Shown here: positions 54,530 to 62,726 of the stretch, piece by piece
How positions within the stretch are numbered: position 1 is the stretch's first letter
Layout of the letters: every line of letters starts with the position of its first letter
Assembly: GCA_021793405.1 (NCBI GenBank)
Contig: JAJYSV010000018.1
Span: 1-64,000, forward strand
Length of the DNA stretch: 64,000 nt
Reading direction: 5' to 3'
Origin: Acidobacteriota bacterium
GTDB taxonomy: Bacteria; Acidobacteriota; Terriglobia; Terriglobales; Acidobacteriaceae
Notes under the pieces: generated by a model
What the model saw: the letters and a program-made list of their open reading frames with translations, nothing else
What the model was told of the DNA's origin: nothing
The model's database searches: none
Position numbers and translations under genes: made by a program

Positions 54530-55609
54530 TTATTCACCTCCTGTCATAAGTTGTTGTTTTTCAGGGACTTTCTTCTCGAAGAGGGGCACCTCACCAGTCC
54601 GGTGCCTAGACCCAAGCTCCGGTTTCTCCATGCGCTCATATTTGAGCTGGTAGAGCGGATAACGGTACGGCATGGCAATGGGGATGAACTTGGCACGCGG
54701 CCCCTGCTGCTGAAACCGCTGCCGAATTTTCTCGACACTGGTGCTGCCGATCTTCCAGGCCGCGCACAGGGCCTGATGTTCGAGCGTGGTGTAGATGGTT
54801 TCTCCTTCATGCAGAAGCTCAAGATCGCGCAGCGTGACAGACCGGTTCTGCATGCCGGTGTTCTCACGGGCGCGAAGATAATCAAGAAAGTGGTCGACAC
54901 CTCGCGGCGTCATCGGCGTAACGCCCAGCGCCCGCGTCTGCGGGTAGATGGCGGCAAAGACCTTTCCGGCACGCTCGAAGTTCCGGTCTGAGTCCGCGAG
55001 GTACAGCAGCTCGAAGCCGGGGAGCGCGGCGAAGACAGCGCGATACCGGCGCAGGAAGTTCTCGAAGCCGCGGGTCGAAAGCGCACCTTCGTCGAAAAAT
55101 GTAAAGTGAATCGACTGTTGCTCGCCGATCAGGATGGGAAACTCTTCCAGGAAAAAGTGTGCGCTTCCGGCGCGGGACTGCGGAAGGACCGTTGCACTCA
55201 GGCCAAGAGTGTGTGTGAAGAATCGGACCTTCGCGTCTGTCGAATCGAGGATGGAATCGTCCAAATGGTCGAGGACGAAGTCCAAGACCATGAGGCGGTA
55301 CTTGATCTGTGCGTCCCCTTTCAGACGGCGGTGCTGCGAAGCAGCCAGCCCGACTGCCGTGTACACCTCTTTGGAAGCCAGGTGATAAACAAAGCGGGCC
55401 TGCCCGCAGGCGATGCTTTGGAGGTGACCGAGCGCAGCGGCCCTGCGCAGGAGTTGCTCGGCGATGGCCCCGCGCTCCCGGCGGACGAAGCGTCCATACT
55501 GACGGCGCAAAAAGAAACCGGAGTGCAGGGCGACCAGGTACAGGAACGCGGCCTCGCGTTCCGTGTAGCCCACGGACTCCAAGACCGGAATGGGATCGTA
55601 GGGTAGCAT
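54530..55609 (-). CDS. transfer-region protein with winged-helix-like N-terminus
   Basis: The 359-residue soluble protein has an N-terminal part (VGYTEREAAFLYLVALHSGF, FLRRQYGRFVRRERG) that looks like a winged helix of the replication-relaxation type, followed by a mixed domain I cannot name (FFDEGALSTRGFENFLRRYR, FELLYLADSDRNFERAGKVF). The start overlaps the stop of the previous gene (TGATG). It is probably DNA-binding and linked to transfer. Unknown function. Confidence 0.6.
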   Translation of the reverse strand: MLPYDPIPVLESVGYTEREAAFLYLVALHSGFFLRRQYGRFVRRERGAIAEQLLRRAAALGHLQSIACGQARFVYHLASKEVYTAVGLAASQHRRLKGDAQIKYRLMVLDFVLDHLDDSILDSTDAKVRFFTHTLGLSATVLPQSRAGSAHFFLEEFPILIGEQQSIHFTFFDEGALSTRGFENFLRRYRAVFAALPGFELLYLADSDRNFERAGKVFAAIYPQTRALGVTPMTPRGVDHFLDYLRARENTGMQNRSVTLRDLELLHEGETIYTTLEHQALCAAWKIGSTSVEKIRQRFQQQGPRAKFIPIAMPYRYPLYQLKYERMEKPELGSRHRTGEVPLFEKKVPEKQQLMTGGE

Positions 55610-56682
55610 CAGAGGTCGAGAATGTCCTGCATCAGGTCGTGGTCGTCTTCGATCTTTGCGGTAAGAGTCGCGCGGTCCGACGTGGATGCGTAGTTGCGGA
55701 AACCGGCCTGGGCTTTCGAGCGCAGATGACCGGCGTGATACGCGGCGGTCAAAACTTCGATGTCTTCATGGCCGGTGCGTGAACCCTGGTCGGGGTCCTG
55801 GTTGTTGTCCAGCTTGCGGTCGAACTCGATCCGCGCATCGGGAATCTGGATGTGACCATTGACAAAGGGCAGTTCCAGCCGCTCGGCAACCTGCTGTTTG
55901 ATCTCGGCGATGTCTCGTTTGGGGTCGGCCTTGCGCCCGGCGTAAATCGCCTTCTGCACCTGGGCCTTGATCTCGAAATCGAGCTTCACCCGCAGGTTTG
56001 AGCCACCCTTTTCCGCGATCTTCTCTGCCTCTTTGCGATAGGCGCGATAGATCAGCGAGTCATGCTCCAGCTCACGCGGCTTGACGAATCCGGCATAGAC
56101 GGTCTGTTCCTTCGGGACCTCGCCGCTCGTTCGCAGCCACGCGCGACCGTCTTTGGTCAGCGTGGCGACTTCGACACGTTCGATGGTGCGGCGTTTTCCA
56201 TCGCGGCGCAGATTGATATGGCGGGTGGCGACCAGACCCTTCGAGCGCAGATAGCGCAGGTCCTCCTCCAGCTTGCGGCCTTTGCCGTCATATATGGTGT
56301 CGGCCAGGTCGGCGGTGCGGACAACACGGAAGCGGCCCAGCTCCAGCATGCTCCTGCGTTCTTCCGGCCTGAGTTGCAAATCGATGGTCTGCGATGGAAT
56401 GCGGTTCCGTTGCGTGCGCCTGGGGTCCGAGACCTCGCGCGGGTCTCGGACTTTGTGACGGTGCGCCGGAACTTCACGTCCTTGGCGCGGCGGCGCGGAG
56501 TTTGTGCGGCGCGGCGGTTCGTGATTCAGGCGGTACTGCCCGGCACGTTCCGCCAGCGTCTGCAAGCGCCGCAGAATCGGATGCTGCTCCGGTTCCTTCG
56601 CGACGCTTCTCTCGTCCGGCCTCGGCACGCCGAGCGCGATCTCGCGACGACGCGGCAACTCCTGCGGAATATCGAATCTCAT
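55609..56682 (-). CDS. replication-relaxation-like winged-helix protein
   Basis: The 357-residue protein has a disordered, Arg/Pro-rich first 100 residues, then a winged helix (about 112-165: MLELGRFRVVRTADLADTIY, LEEDLRYLRSKGLVATRHI) with a wing-like RRDGKRRTIERVEVATLT, and a C-terminal ELEHDSLIYRAYRKEAEKIA, FEIKAQVQKAIYAGR region that resembles MobC/replication-relaxation proteins with a nuclease-like tail. It may assist strand separation at the transfer or replication origin. The start overlaps the previous stop (ATGA). Confidence 0.65.
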   Translation of the reverse strand: MRFDIPQELPRRREIALGVPRPDERSVAKEPEQHPILRRLQTLAERAGQYRLNHEPPRRTNSAPPRQGREVPAHRHKVRDPREVSDPRRTQRNRIPSQTIDLQLRPEERRSMLELGRFRVVRTADLADTIYDGKGRKLEEDLRYLRSKGLVATRHINLRRDGKRRTIERVEVATLTKDGRAWLRTSGEVPKEQTVYAGFVKPRELEHDSLIYRAYRKEAEKIAEKGGSNLRVKLDFEIKAQVQKAIYAGRKADPKRDIAEIKQQVAERLELPFVNGHIQIPDARIEFDRKLDNNQDPDQGSRTGHEDIEVLTAAYHAGHLRSKAQAGFRNYASTSDRATLTAKIEDDHDLMQDILDL

Positions 56683-56972
56683 ACACCCTCTCTGTCATCA
56701 CCACACTCTGCAAGGTCAGGCGAGAATTCAATGGAGGTTTGAGTGGCCGCTGCCTTTGCGACAGGTCTTTTCGTGCGTTCACCGGCAGAAGCGGGTGAGG
56801 GCGTTTCTTCAGAAACTGGGGATGCCTTCGGCTTCTGGCCGACGACGCGACGCACGTCGTAGTCGGCCACGCGGGTGAATTTGTTCATTTCCTTTTCAGC
56901 AGCTTCGCGCAGCTTGCGAATTTTGGCGACAAGGTCGGGCGTGCGCTCCATAAATTGGTCTTCATGCAGCAT
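56679..56972 (-). CDS. small basic/helical protein in the transfer operon
   Basis: The 97-residue protein has a helical N-terminus (FMERTPDLVAKIRKLREAAE, KEMNKFTRVADYDV) and a Pro/Ala/Lys-rich tail. The start ATG 56972 has AGGAGG at 10 bases. It overlaps the next gene and follows the small membrane protein by 2 bases. No known domain. Confidence 0.6.
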   Translation of the reverse strand: MLHEDQFMERTPDLVAKIRKLREAAEKEMNKFTRVADYDVRRVVGQKPKASPVSEETPSPASAGERTKRPVAKAAATQTSIEFSPDLAECGDDREGV

Positions 56973-56974
56973 GG

Positions 56975-57283
56975 CTACCGTTCCTCCTCTTCTTCCCCAA
57001 AGCGGGAAAGGATTTCTTCCGACAACTCGCTCTGTCCGGTGTGGATTTCCCGGTCGAGGTGCCGGAGCTTGCGGCCTGTGTCGCGCAGGAAAAACTTGCG
57101 TTCGATCCAGATGGTCAGGCCGAGGATGTTGGCGAAGAGCAGGGCGCAGTACATGGCGATCGGCTGCAAGTACGCATGCACGATCAAACTGCGCCAAGGC
57201 ACAAGGAAGTGCATCTGACTCATCAGCCAGAAGCCAAGCGCGAGAAAGATCAGCGTGGCGACGAAGACGGCATTCGCAATCAT
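56975..57283 (-). CDS. small membrane protein, two TM segments
   Basis: The 102-residue protein has TM segments at about 3-20 (ANAVFVATLIFLALGFWLM) and 40-58 (PIAMYCALLFANILGLTIWI), then a charged C-terminal coiled part (HLDREIHTGQSELSEEILSR, EEEE). Part of the transfer operon; possibly a pilus or pore accessory. The ATG 57283 was preferred over 57358 since the upstream extension crosses the hairpin. Confidence 0.6.
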   Translation of the reverse strand: MIANAVFVATLIFLALGFWLMSQMHFLVPWRSLIVHAYLQPIAMYCALLFANILGLTIWIERKFFLRDTGRKLRHLDREIHTGQSELSEEILSRFGEEEEER

Positions 57284-57332
57284 GTTTTTACCTTTCTGCC
57301 GCGCTGTGTGTGCGGCATGTTGCAGCAACAAA

Positions 57333-57356
57333 GCGGAGAGGATTTCTCCTCTCCGC
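57333..57356. terminator. 10-bp hairpin between SSB-like gene and membrane protein gene
   Basis: GCGGAGAGGA-TTTC-TCCTCTCCGC, a perfect stem followed by A5 on the plus strand. On the minus strand T5 is before it and T3 after it, so it could reduce read-through from the ssb genes into the downstream operon. Confidence 0.45.
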
Positions 57357-57375
57357 AAAAAGAGGGCGGCCTGCC

Positions 57376-57771
57376 TTAGCCGTCCTCACCTTCATCCACG
57401 CCGATGGCTGGAACTTCCAGCCTGCGTATGGTGAGCGCGTGGACTTCATAGGTGGACTGCGTGACCGGGAACCGCTCGCCTGCAACCGTGATGCTGCGGT
57501 CGTAATCCGAGCGGTGCAACTCTCCCGTGACCTCGATGTACGCGCCCTGCTTCATGCCGCGCGTGAAGCCGCACAGGAACGGGCCGGGACAAATGATCCG
57601 GTGCCATTCGGTGCGCGGAATCCACTCGCAGGTCTGCTTCTTCCAGGTGCCGGACGCGATGCCCAGCACCAGGACCGCGAAGGAATCATGCCGGATATGG
57701 TCCGAGGTGGGAACCTCGGCATTTCTGGCGAGGAACCCGCGCAAAGTTACGCTGTTTATGAAGATGTTCAT
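57376..57771 (-). CDS. SSB-like OB-fold protein, copy 1
   Basis: The 131-residue protein has MNIFINSVTLRGFLARNAEV, DSFAVLVLGI, WKKQTCEWIPRTEWHRIICP and AYIEVTGELHRSDYD, the OB-fold of single-stranded DNA-binding proteins, with no acidic C-terminal DxxFPF tail. It is diverged from its neighbour at 57803. It may coat the transferred strand. The start ATG 57771 fits the first OB strand. Confidence 0.82.
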   Translation of the reverse strand: MNIFINSVTLRGFLARNAEVPTSDHIRHDSFAVLVLGIASGTWKKQTCEWIPRTEWHRIICPGPFLCGFTRGMKQGAYIEVTGELHRSDYDRSITVAGERFPVTQSTYEVHALTIRRLEVPAIGVDEGEDG

Positions 57772-57802
57772 AGACGCACCTCCCGTGGGAGGACAACGCC
57801 GC

Positions 57803-58210
57803 TTACGCGGCATCGTCCTCCGTGATGGAATCGGCATCGAGGTTCTCGCCCGCCTGGGGCTGCGCCAGCTTTTTGACGATGCTGGCGCGTATCTCCCAAC
57901 CCCGGCGCTTGACCGTGGCCTTCTTTTTGCCTTCGCCGACTTCGGCATCGAATTCGGTCGAGCGCAACTCGCCTTCAATCTCGACGTAGTCGCCCTTCTT
58001 CAGGTTCTTCGCGTAGTCGGCCGGCTTGGCGAAACAGACGATGCGGTGCCATTCGGTGTGGTTCACCCACTGCTTGGTCTGCTTGTCCTTGTAGCCGGAC
58101 TTGGTGGCCAGCGACAGGACCACGAGGACGTTCTGCTGTTTGGTTGCATAGCTCTGGGCGTCCTTGCCGATGTAGCCTTTCAGCGTGACGTTGTTTCCGT
58201 AGAGTGCCAT
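57803..58210 (-). CDS. ssb: SSB-like OB-fold protein, copy 2
   Basis: The 135-residue protein has MALYGNNVTLKGYIGKDAQS, TKSGYKDKQTKQWVNHTEWH, RIVCFAKPADYAKNLKKGDY and VEIEGELRSTEFD, canonical SSB OB-fold. The C-terminus ends SITEDDAA: acidic but without the usual terminal Phe, so binding to host repair enzymes may be weak. RBS AGGAG before the ATG. First of two tandem ssb-like genes. Confidence 0.9.
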   Translation of the reverse strand: MALYGNNVTLKGYIGKDAQSYATKQQNVLVVLSLATKSGYKDKQTKQWVNHTEWHRIVCFAKPADYAKNLKKGDYVEIEGELRSTEFDAEVGEGKKKATVKRRGWEIRASIVKKLAQPQAGENLDADSITEDDAA

Positions 58211-58794
58211 TGTTTTTCTCCTGTTTGTATTTGCCCGGATTGCCTCCGGTACACTCTTGCACGAAGTGACGTGAGGTGCCCCGCTCCCAAGGCCGAGATG
58301 TGCTTTCTGCGGAGGCTCCGGCAAGAAATTTCCCGCGTGTTCTTGCTTTCTGCGCGGGAAATTTGTTGCTGGAAACCCAGACCCAAAGGGCGTTCGCCGT
58401 GGCGAACGAAGCAGAACATCGAAGCGCCGCCGGGCGCGGGACAAGCACCGAGCGAGTGACCGGAGGTGAGCAGGGAAAATACAGGAGAGTTGGCACTCTA
58501 TGGAAACACCTGTCTGGAGGGCATCGAACGAAGGATGCCCATGCCACCGGCCAGCAGTGGAACCATATTCCGTAGCCTGCCACTTTTCCGGCTGCAAAAG
58601 CAGGGAGTGGATGGGCCACACTTTCCGCATCTCCGCATGGCCTTCGCCCTGCCATGCGAAAGACCTGTTTCCGGGCGATGGAGTGGAAGGTGGGATGCAC
58701 AACGACCGCTCTCGGTCGGCATAGCAGAAGGCGCCAAGCTCCCTTCGCGGTTGGGAGATACGCGCCTGCATCTTCCGAATTTGCGCATGCCCGT
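58211..58794. other. 584-base intergenic region with two palindromes
   Basis: It contains AAATTTCCCGCG / CGCGGGAAATTT (12-bp arms, 58326-58337 and 58353-58364) and CGTTCGCC-GT-GGCGAACG (58391-58408). Several open frames cross on both strands without ribosome sites or recognisable motifs, so I call no gene. It should hold the promoter of the ssb-led operon and possibly a single-strand initiation or transfer site. Confidence 0.5.
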
Positions 58795-60351
58795 TCACGG
58801 CAACCTCCGCATGTCGGTCTCACGGAGGATGGCATCGACCGCTGCGATGCGTTCCCCGATCCAGCGCATGACCGGCACCGCCATCGAATTGCCAAGCGCC
58901 CTGTAGCGTGGGCCATCGGCAGCCGACTTGCCGCGATACTCCACCAGCGTGTAATCGTCGGGAAATCCCTGCAGGCGTTCGCACTCTCGCGGAGTCAAAC
59001 GTCGCACGGCCATCTCGGAATGCAAAATATTCGGCGGCCCATTACTCGTGTCGGAGCTATCGAGTCGCCGCGGCGACCCGTAGGAAGCAGTCAGCGGAGC
59101 GGCAACGGCTATTTGCCCACCACCGTTCGCATGACTCGTGTCATGACCCATCCCGCGCAGCGTCGGCGCAATGCCGCCAACATCGGCCCCATAATCCTTT
59201 GCGGAGAACGCAACATAGCTGTTGCTACTGCCGCCGGATGCGGCGCGAATACTTGCCATTGGCGACGGTTCCGGGATCGATCCGTCCTCGCGTCCACGCA
59301 GGTTGAAGGCCACTGCCTGGCTGTTTGTCTGTTCCAACGTGTGCGCGATGCCATCCGAGAATCCATGCCCGTTCGATTGCGTGTGTGCCGTGCAGATGGC
59401 AATCGGGATGAGAGGGCAGCCACGCCCAGTACCATCTTCGCTGGCATCGAATCCATCGGCGGAGAGAGAATGCGCGATCAGCGTTTGCGTCTCGAAGTCC
59501 TGTCGTCCCATACCACCGGCATTCAGGCAGTGGGATATTTCTTCTGTTGATGAAAGGACACCAACTCCTAATTGATTGCGGACGAAGCCGTTTTTGCATC
59601 CGGCGTCGATAGTTGGAGCGGTATCTGTGAAGCAACCGCCAGCAGGGCCGACCGCAACGCCCACGGCAGTTCCTTGCCGCGTTTCTCGGCGCGGCGGAGG
59701 ATGCCCCGACAGGCACGACCGCTCAAGTAGTACCGCTGCGGCAGCTCGCCAGTTTCCAAGATGTCCGACAACGAAGACGCGACGCCGTCGCTGGGGTACT
59801 CCGAAATGTTGAGCATCCAAGACTCGCCATGCGAGGCCATACCCGAGTTCGACCAGCATCCTGAGGAAGGTTCCAAACGTCCGTCCTCCGTCGATCGACA
59901 GGACGCCGGGGACGTTCTCCCATACCAGCCATAAGGGCCGGAGCCGATCAGCAAGTCGAGCAAACTCGAGGGTGAGGTTGCCACGCGCATCATCCAGTCC
60001 CGCTCGCTTTCCGGCGATGGAGAAAGACTGGCAAGGTGTGCCTCCGGCCAGAAGGTCGATTGTTCCGACATCGTTCGCTCCTATGCGAGTGAAGTCTCCG
60101 GCGTTGATTACGGTGCCATCGGCAGGCAATGCGATGACGTTGCGAATCGCAGCCGCACGCTGCTTCGCTTCCTGATGCGACTCTGCTGTATTTGGGCTGG
60201 GCATGTGCAGCGGACGCGATGCGCGATAGCGCGAGCGCAGCAACCAGCAACAAAATGGGTCGATCTCGGCAAATGCGACGGGGGTCCAGCCGAGCGGCTG
60301 CCAAGCCACAGTCACGGCCTCGATGCCCGAACACACGGAGAGATATTTCAT
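58795..60351 (-). CDS. DNA (cytosine-5) methyltransferase
   Basis: Methylates cytosine in a short DNA target, as an orphan enzyme on mobile DNA. The 518-residue C5-MTase has motif I YLSVCSGIEAVTVAWQPLG, motif IV GGTPCQSFSIAGKR (catalytic Cys), motif VI WENVPGV, motif VIII QRRRRVF and the C-terminal CERLQGFPDDYTLV plus RYRALGNSMAVPVMRWIG (IX/X). The long region between VIII and IX (about residues 210-430) contains Gly/Ser-rich, repeating APT(I/L)-type segments, as in phage-type Dcm. No matching restriction enzyme gene is adjacent. It may protect the element in new hosts. Confidence 0.9.
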   Translation of the reverse strand: MKYLSVCSGIEAVTVAWQPLGWTPVAFAEIDPFCCWLLRSRYRASRPLHMPSPNTAESHQEAKQRAAAIRNVIALPADGTVINAGDFTRIGANDVGTIDLLAGGTPCQSFSIAGKRAGLDDARGNLTLEFARLADRLRPLWLVWENVPGVLSIDGGRTFGTFLRMLVELGYGLAWRVLDAQHFGVPQRRRRVFVVGHLGNWRAAAAVLLERSCLSGHPPPRRETRQGTAVGVAVGPAGGCFTDTAPTIDAGCKNGFVRNQLGVGVLSSTEEISHCLNAGGMGRQDFETQTLIAHSLSADGFDASEDGTGRGCPLIPIAICTAHTQSNGHGFSDGIAHTLEQTNSQAVAFNLRGREDGSIPEPSPMASIRAASGGSSNSYVAFSAKDYGADVGGIAPTLRGMGHDTSHANGGGQIAVAAPLTASYGSPRRLDSSDTSNGPPNILHSEMAVRRLTPRECERLQGFPDDYTLVEYRGKSAADGPRYRALGNSMAVPVMRWIGERIAAVDAILRETDMRRLP

Positions 60352-60431
60352 GCGCACAGGCCATGCCTTCCTGAGCACGCAATGTCCAGTAGTCCTTTGA
60401 CGGAATAGTCTCGATATGGAATACTTGGGGC

Positions 60432-60779
60432 ATGGCGACCGAGGTGCTGGTGACAGCGGAGTTTGAACGCTGGTGGGATGGCCTCCTCGTTGAGGAACAG
60501 AAAAGCGTGGCGGTCGTAGTCGCCCTGCTCGAAGAGAGAGGGACGGCGCTTCCGTTCCCCTACAGCTCCAGCATCACGAGTTCCACGAAGTTGCGTGAAC
60601 TTCGCGTGCAACACGCTGGCAAGCCGTACCGGGTGCTCTATGCCTTCGACCCCGGACGCAACGCGGTCCTGCTGCTGGGTGGTAATAAGACGGGCAACGA
60701 CCGCTGGTACGACACGCATGTTCCGAAGGCGGAAAAGTTGTTCACGGTGTACCTCAATGAGAGCAATCAGTCGAAGTAA
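60432..60779 (+). CDS. HigB/Gp49-like toxin, second pair
   Basis: The 115-residue protein has MATEVLVTAEFERWWDGLLV, STKLRELRVQHAGKPYRVLY, AFDPGRNAVLLLGGNKTG and a C-terminal DTHVPKAEKLFTVYL, the DUF891/Gp49 family pattern of an mRNA-cleaving toxin. It reads opposite to the transfer genes, with 80 bases between it and the methyltransferase start. It is followed by its XRE antitoxin after 15 bases. Confidence 0.87.
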   Translation: MATEVLVTAEFERWWDGLLVEEQKSVAVVVALLEERGTALPFPYSSSITSSTKLRELRVQHAGKPYRVLYAFDPGRNAVLLLGGNKTGNDRWYDTHVPKAEKLFTVYLNESNQSK

Positions 60780-60794
60780 CAGGAGAGAAGGACC

Positions 60795-61103
60795 ATGGCG
60801 CGTAAATTCAGTGACCTCACGAAAAAGATGAGCGCAAAGGACAGGGCCGAGATCAAGGCCCGTAGCGCCAAACTTCTTGCGGAGTTGCCGCTGGAGCAAC
60901 TGCGTTCCGCGCGGAGCCTGACCCAGACCAATATGGCGCACCTGCTGGGGGTCAACCAGAGCGCCATATCCAAGATCGAAAAACGTACGGATATGTATCT
61001 GAGCACGCTGCGGAGCTATGTCGAGGCCATGGGCGGCAGTCTCGAAATCCAGGCGATCTTCCCCGATGGCGCAGTCCGCGTCGATATTTTGAAAGAGAAA
61101 TAG
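60795..61103 (+). CDS. XRE-family antitoxin (HigA-like), second pair
   Basis: The 102-residue HTH protein has RSARSLTQTNMAHLLGVNQS and AISKIEKRTDMYLSTLRSYV, a Cro/CI HTH, followed by EAMGGSLEIQAIFPDGAV, typical for HigA paired with Gp49 toxins. RBS AGGAGAGA before the ATG. The pair interrupts the transfer operon on the opposite strand, which suggests later insertion. Confidence 0.88.
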   Translation: MARKFSDLTKKMSAKDRAEIKARSAKLLAELPLEQLRSARSLTQTNMAHLLGVNQSAISKIEKRTDMYLSTLRSYVEAMGGSLEIQAIFPDGAVRVDILKEK

Positions 61104-61204
61104 AGAAGCAGGCACAAGCGGCGGCGTCATGCGCATACCTTCGCAGCCCGCAGAACTGGGTGCGCCGTTTGCAAACCCTCCGAAGAAAATAAAATCGCGC
61201 ATGG

Positions 61205-61882
61205 TCAATTCCCGAATGCCTGGTCTTCGCGGCAGTAGATGATGACGAGGCCAAGTGGGTTGGTCAGCAGCATCTGGTTGGGCACTTCGTCGCGGAAGCC
61301 GTAGACGACATTCGCCGTCCATCGTTCGCGGTGTTGTTCGTCGATATTGCCGGGAGAGCGGAAGATTTTGTCGAACTCGATCTCGGCCCGATAGGGCGGC
61401 TGGCGCAGGTCTTCGAGGACCACTGAATGGATTTCGATATCGATGTTGGGTTGCGAGGGATCGAGCAGGAACGATTCGAGCGTCTTCGCTTTCTGAAAGC
61501 GCTGGATGGTGGCGCTCTGCAACTGGTTCGAGAAGAAGCTCAATGACTCGGCAAAATCGCGCTGCAATGTCGCATGGTTACGCCCGTAGTACAACTCGGC
61601 CCATTGCGCGAGGTAATACTTGCTGACGCGGTCGATGGGAATCTTGGCAAAGTCGTCGTACTGCATCACCTGCCCGCGCCCGGTATCCGAGACCGAGATG
61701 ATGAGCGGCTTGAGCCGCAAAGCAGCGGTCTGGGTGCGATAGAAGAGCGCCAGCAGAGTGAGCGCGACGACCGAAAGCACCAGCAGGGCCAGCTTGAGAT
61801 AGGTGTTGGTCACAACCGGCTCGGCGTAGAGTTCGAGATACTTTTGTCCGGCATCGGTAATTGGAAAATCATTCTTTGTCAT
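61205..61882 (-). CDS. VirB8/TrbF-like T4SS channel protein
   Basis: Inner-membrane bitopic scaffold of the T4SS. The 225-residue protein has an N-terminal cytoplasmic segment, one TM helix at about 32-52 (LALLVLSVVALTLLALF) and a periplasmic NTF2-like domain (from about 70: YYLAQWAELYYGRNHATLQR, FFSNQLQSATIQRFQ, AEIEFDKIFRS, NVVYGFRDEVPNQML). The start ATG 61882 fits this layout. It follows the VirB6 gene by 5 bases. Confidence 0.82.
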   Translation of the reverse strand: MTKNDFPITDAGQKYLELYAEPVVTNTYLKLALLVLSVVALTLLALFYRTQTAALRLKPLIISVSDTGRGQVMQYDDFAKIPIDRVSKYYLAQWAELYYGRNHATLQRDFAESLSFFSNQLQSATIQRFQKAKTLESFLLDPSQPNIDIEIHSVVLEDLRQPPYRAEIEFDKIFRSPGNIDEQHRERWTANVVYGFRDEVPNQMLLTNPLGLVIIYCREDQAFGN

Positions 61883-61887
61883 ATTCA

Positions 61888-62709
61888 CTATCCCAGTGGG
61901 TTGACCCACGTACCGGTGCGTCCGCTCAGGATGGCCCCGGTCAGCTCCGGTATCTTGAACAGCCCGAAGATGCAGACAAACAGCGTCACGATCAGCGCGG
62001 GCAGGACGGTAAATGCATTCGAGATACTGATGGGGCCGATGACGCCAAGCAAGGCCAGCAATACCTTGGCAAAGATGAAGATGAAGGCACTGGCGATGAC
62101 CTGATAAAAGCTGAAGCCGAGGAATGCCTTGAACCATCCCCAGAAAGGGAAATCCAACTTCGGCACGATGAAGAATGGAATGAAGATCGGCCCAATCAAG
62201 ACACACACCGCGCTGGCAACTAGCCCATAGGCAATCACGGCGAAGGCCACGGCTTGCATTGCGGCCAGCGCAATCGCGATCACGAGAAACGTCAGGGTCT
62301 CGTGAAAATCGAACTCGCCGGGAGGCTGGCCCAGTTGTTCCTCTGCATGCGTGACCGCATCGGCAATCACCTGCGTCTGGTTCGATTCGATCTGTCCAGA
62401 GAGCTGCAAGGTTTCCTGTGTGATGAGGTCGCTGAAGCTGTATCCCATGCCCGGAATAGGCGCGGAATAGTACGTCAGCATGCCCAGGCCGAACGAGATG
62501 GCCAGCAGCAGGTTGGCGAACTGGCCGAAGTGGAAGCTGCCGTAAAAGCCCTGCGCGGTCGCAAGCGCGTTCTGGATGCCAAACCAGGCGATCATGATGA
62601 CGGCGAGGCCGCGAAAGAGATCGAGGCCCATCGCCTGGATCGCGGGACTGTTGGTCGCGAGCAACTGGCTGATGGCCTGGCCGAGAAAGGTAAAAGGATT
62701 CTGTTCCAT
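61888..62709 (-). CDS. VirB6/TrbL-like membrane channel protein
   Basis: The 273-residue protein has about six hydrophobic segments and an N-terminal periplasmic part, the VirB6/TrbL layout: GLDLFRGLAVIMIAWFGIQN, a hydrophilic central loop (IESNQTQVIADAVTHAEEQL), LTFLVIAIALAAMQAVAFAV, YGLVASAVCVLIGPIFIPFF. Polytopic core of the translocation pore. It lies between trbJ and virB8. Confidence 0.85.
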   Translation of the reverse strand: MEQNPFTFLGQAISQLLATNSPAIQAMGLDLFRGLAVIMIAWFGIQNALATAQGFYGSFHFGQFANLLLAISFGLGMLTYYSAPIPGMGYSFSDLITQETLQLSGQIESNQTQVIADAVTHAEEQLGQPPGEFDFHETLTFLVIAIALAAMQAVAFAVIAYGLVASAVCVLIGPIFIPFFIVPKLDFPFWGWFKAFLGFSFYQVIASAFIFIFAKVLLALLGVIGPISISNAFTVLPALIVTLFVCIFGLFKIPELTGAILSGRTGTWVNPLG

Positions 62710-62726
62710 AGTCTGTCCTTCTTGGT

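Noticed and set aside
56875-57825. Plus-strand frame of 316 codons opposite the transfer accessory genes and SSB copy 1
   Set aside because: It crosses several minus-strand genes with good ribosome sites and overlapping starts and stops; no motif supports it.
58466-58906. Open frames on both strands in the 58.2-58.8 kb gap
   Set aside because: No ribosome site, no recognisable motif, and the frames overlap each other and the methyltransferase 3' end.
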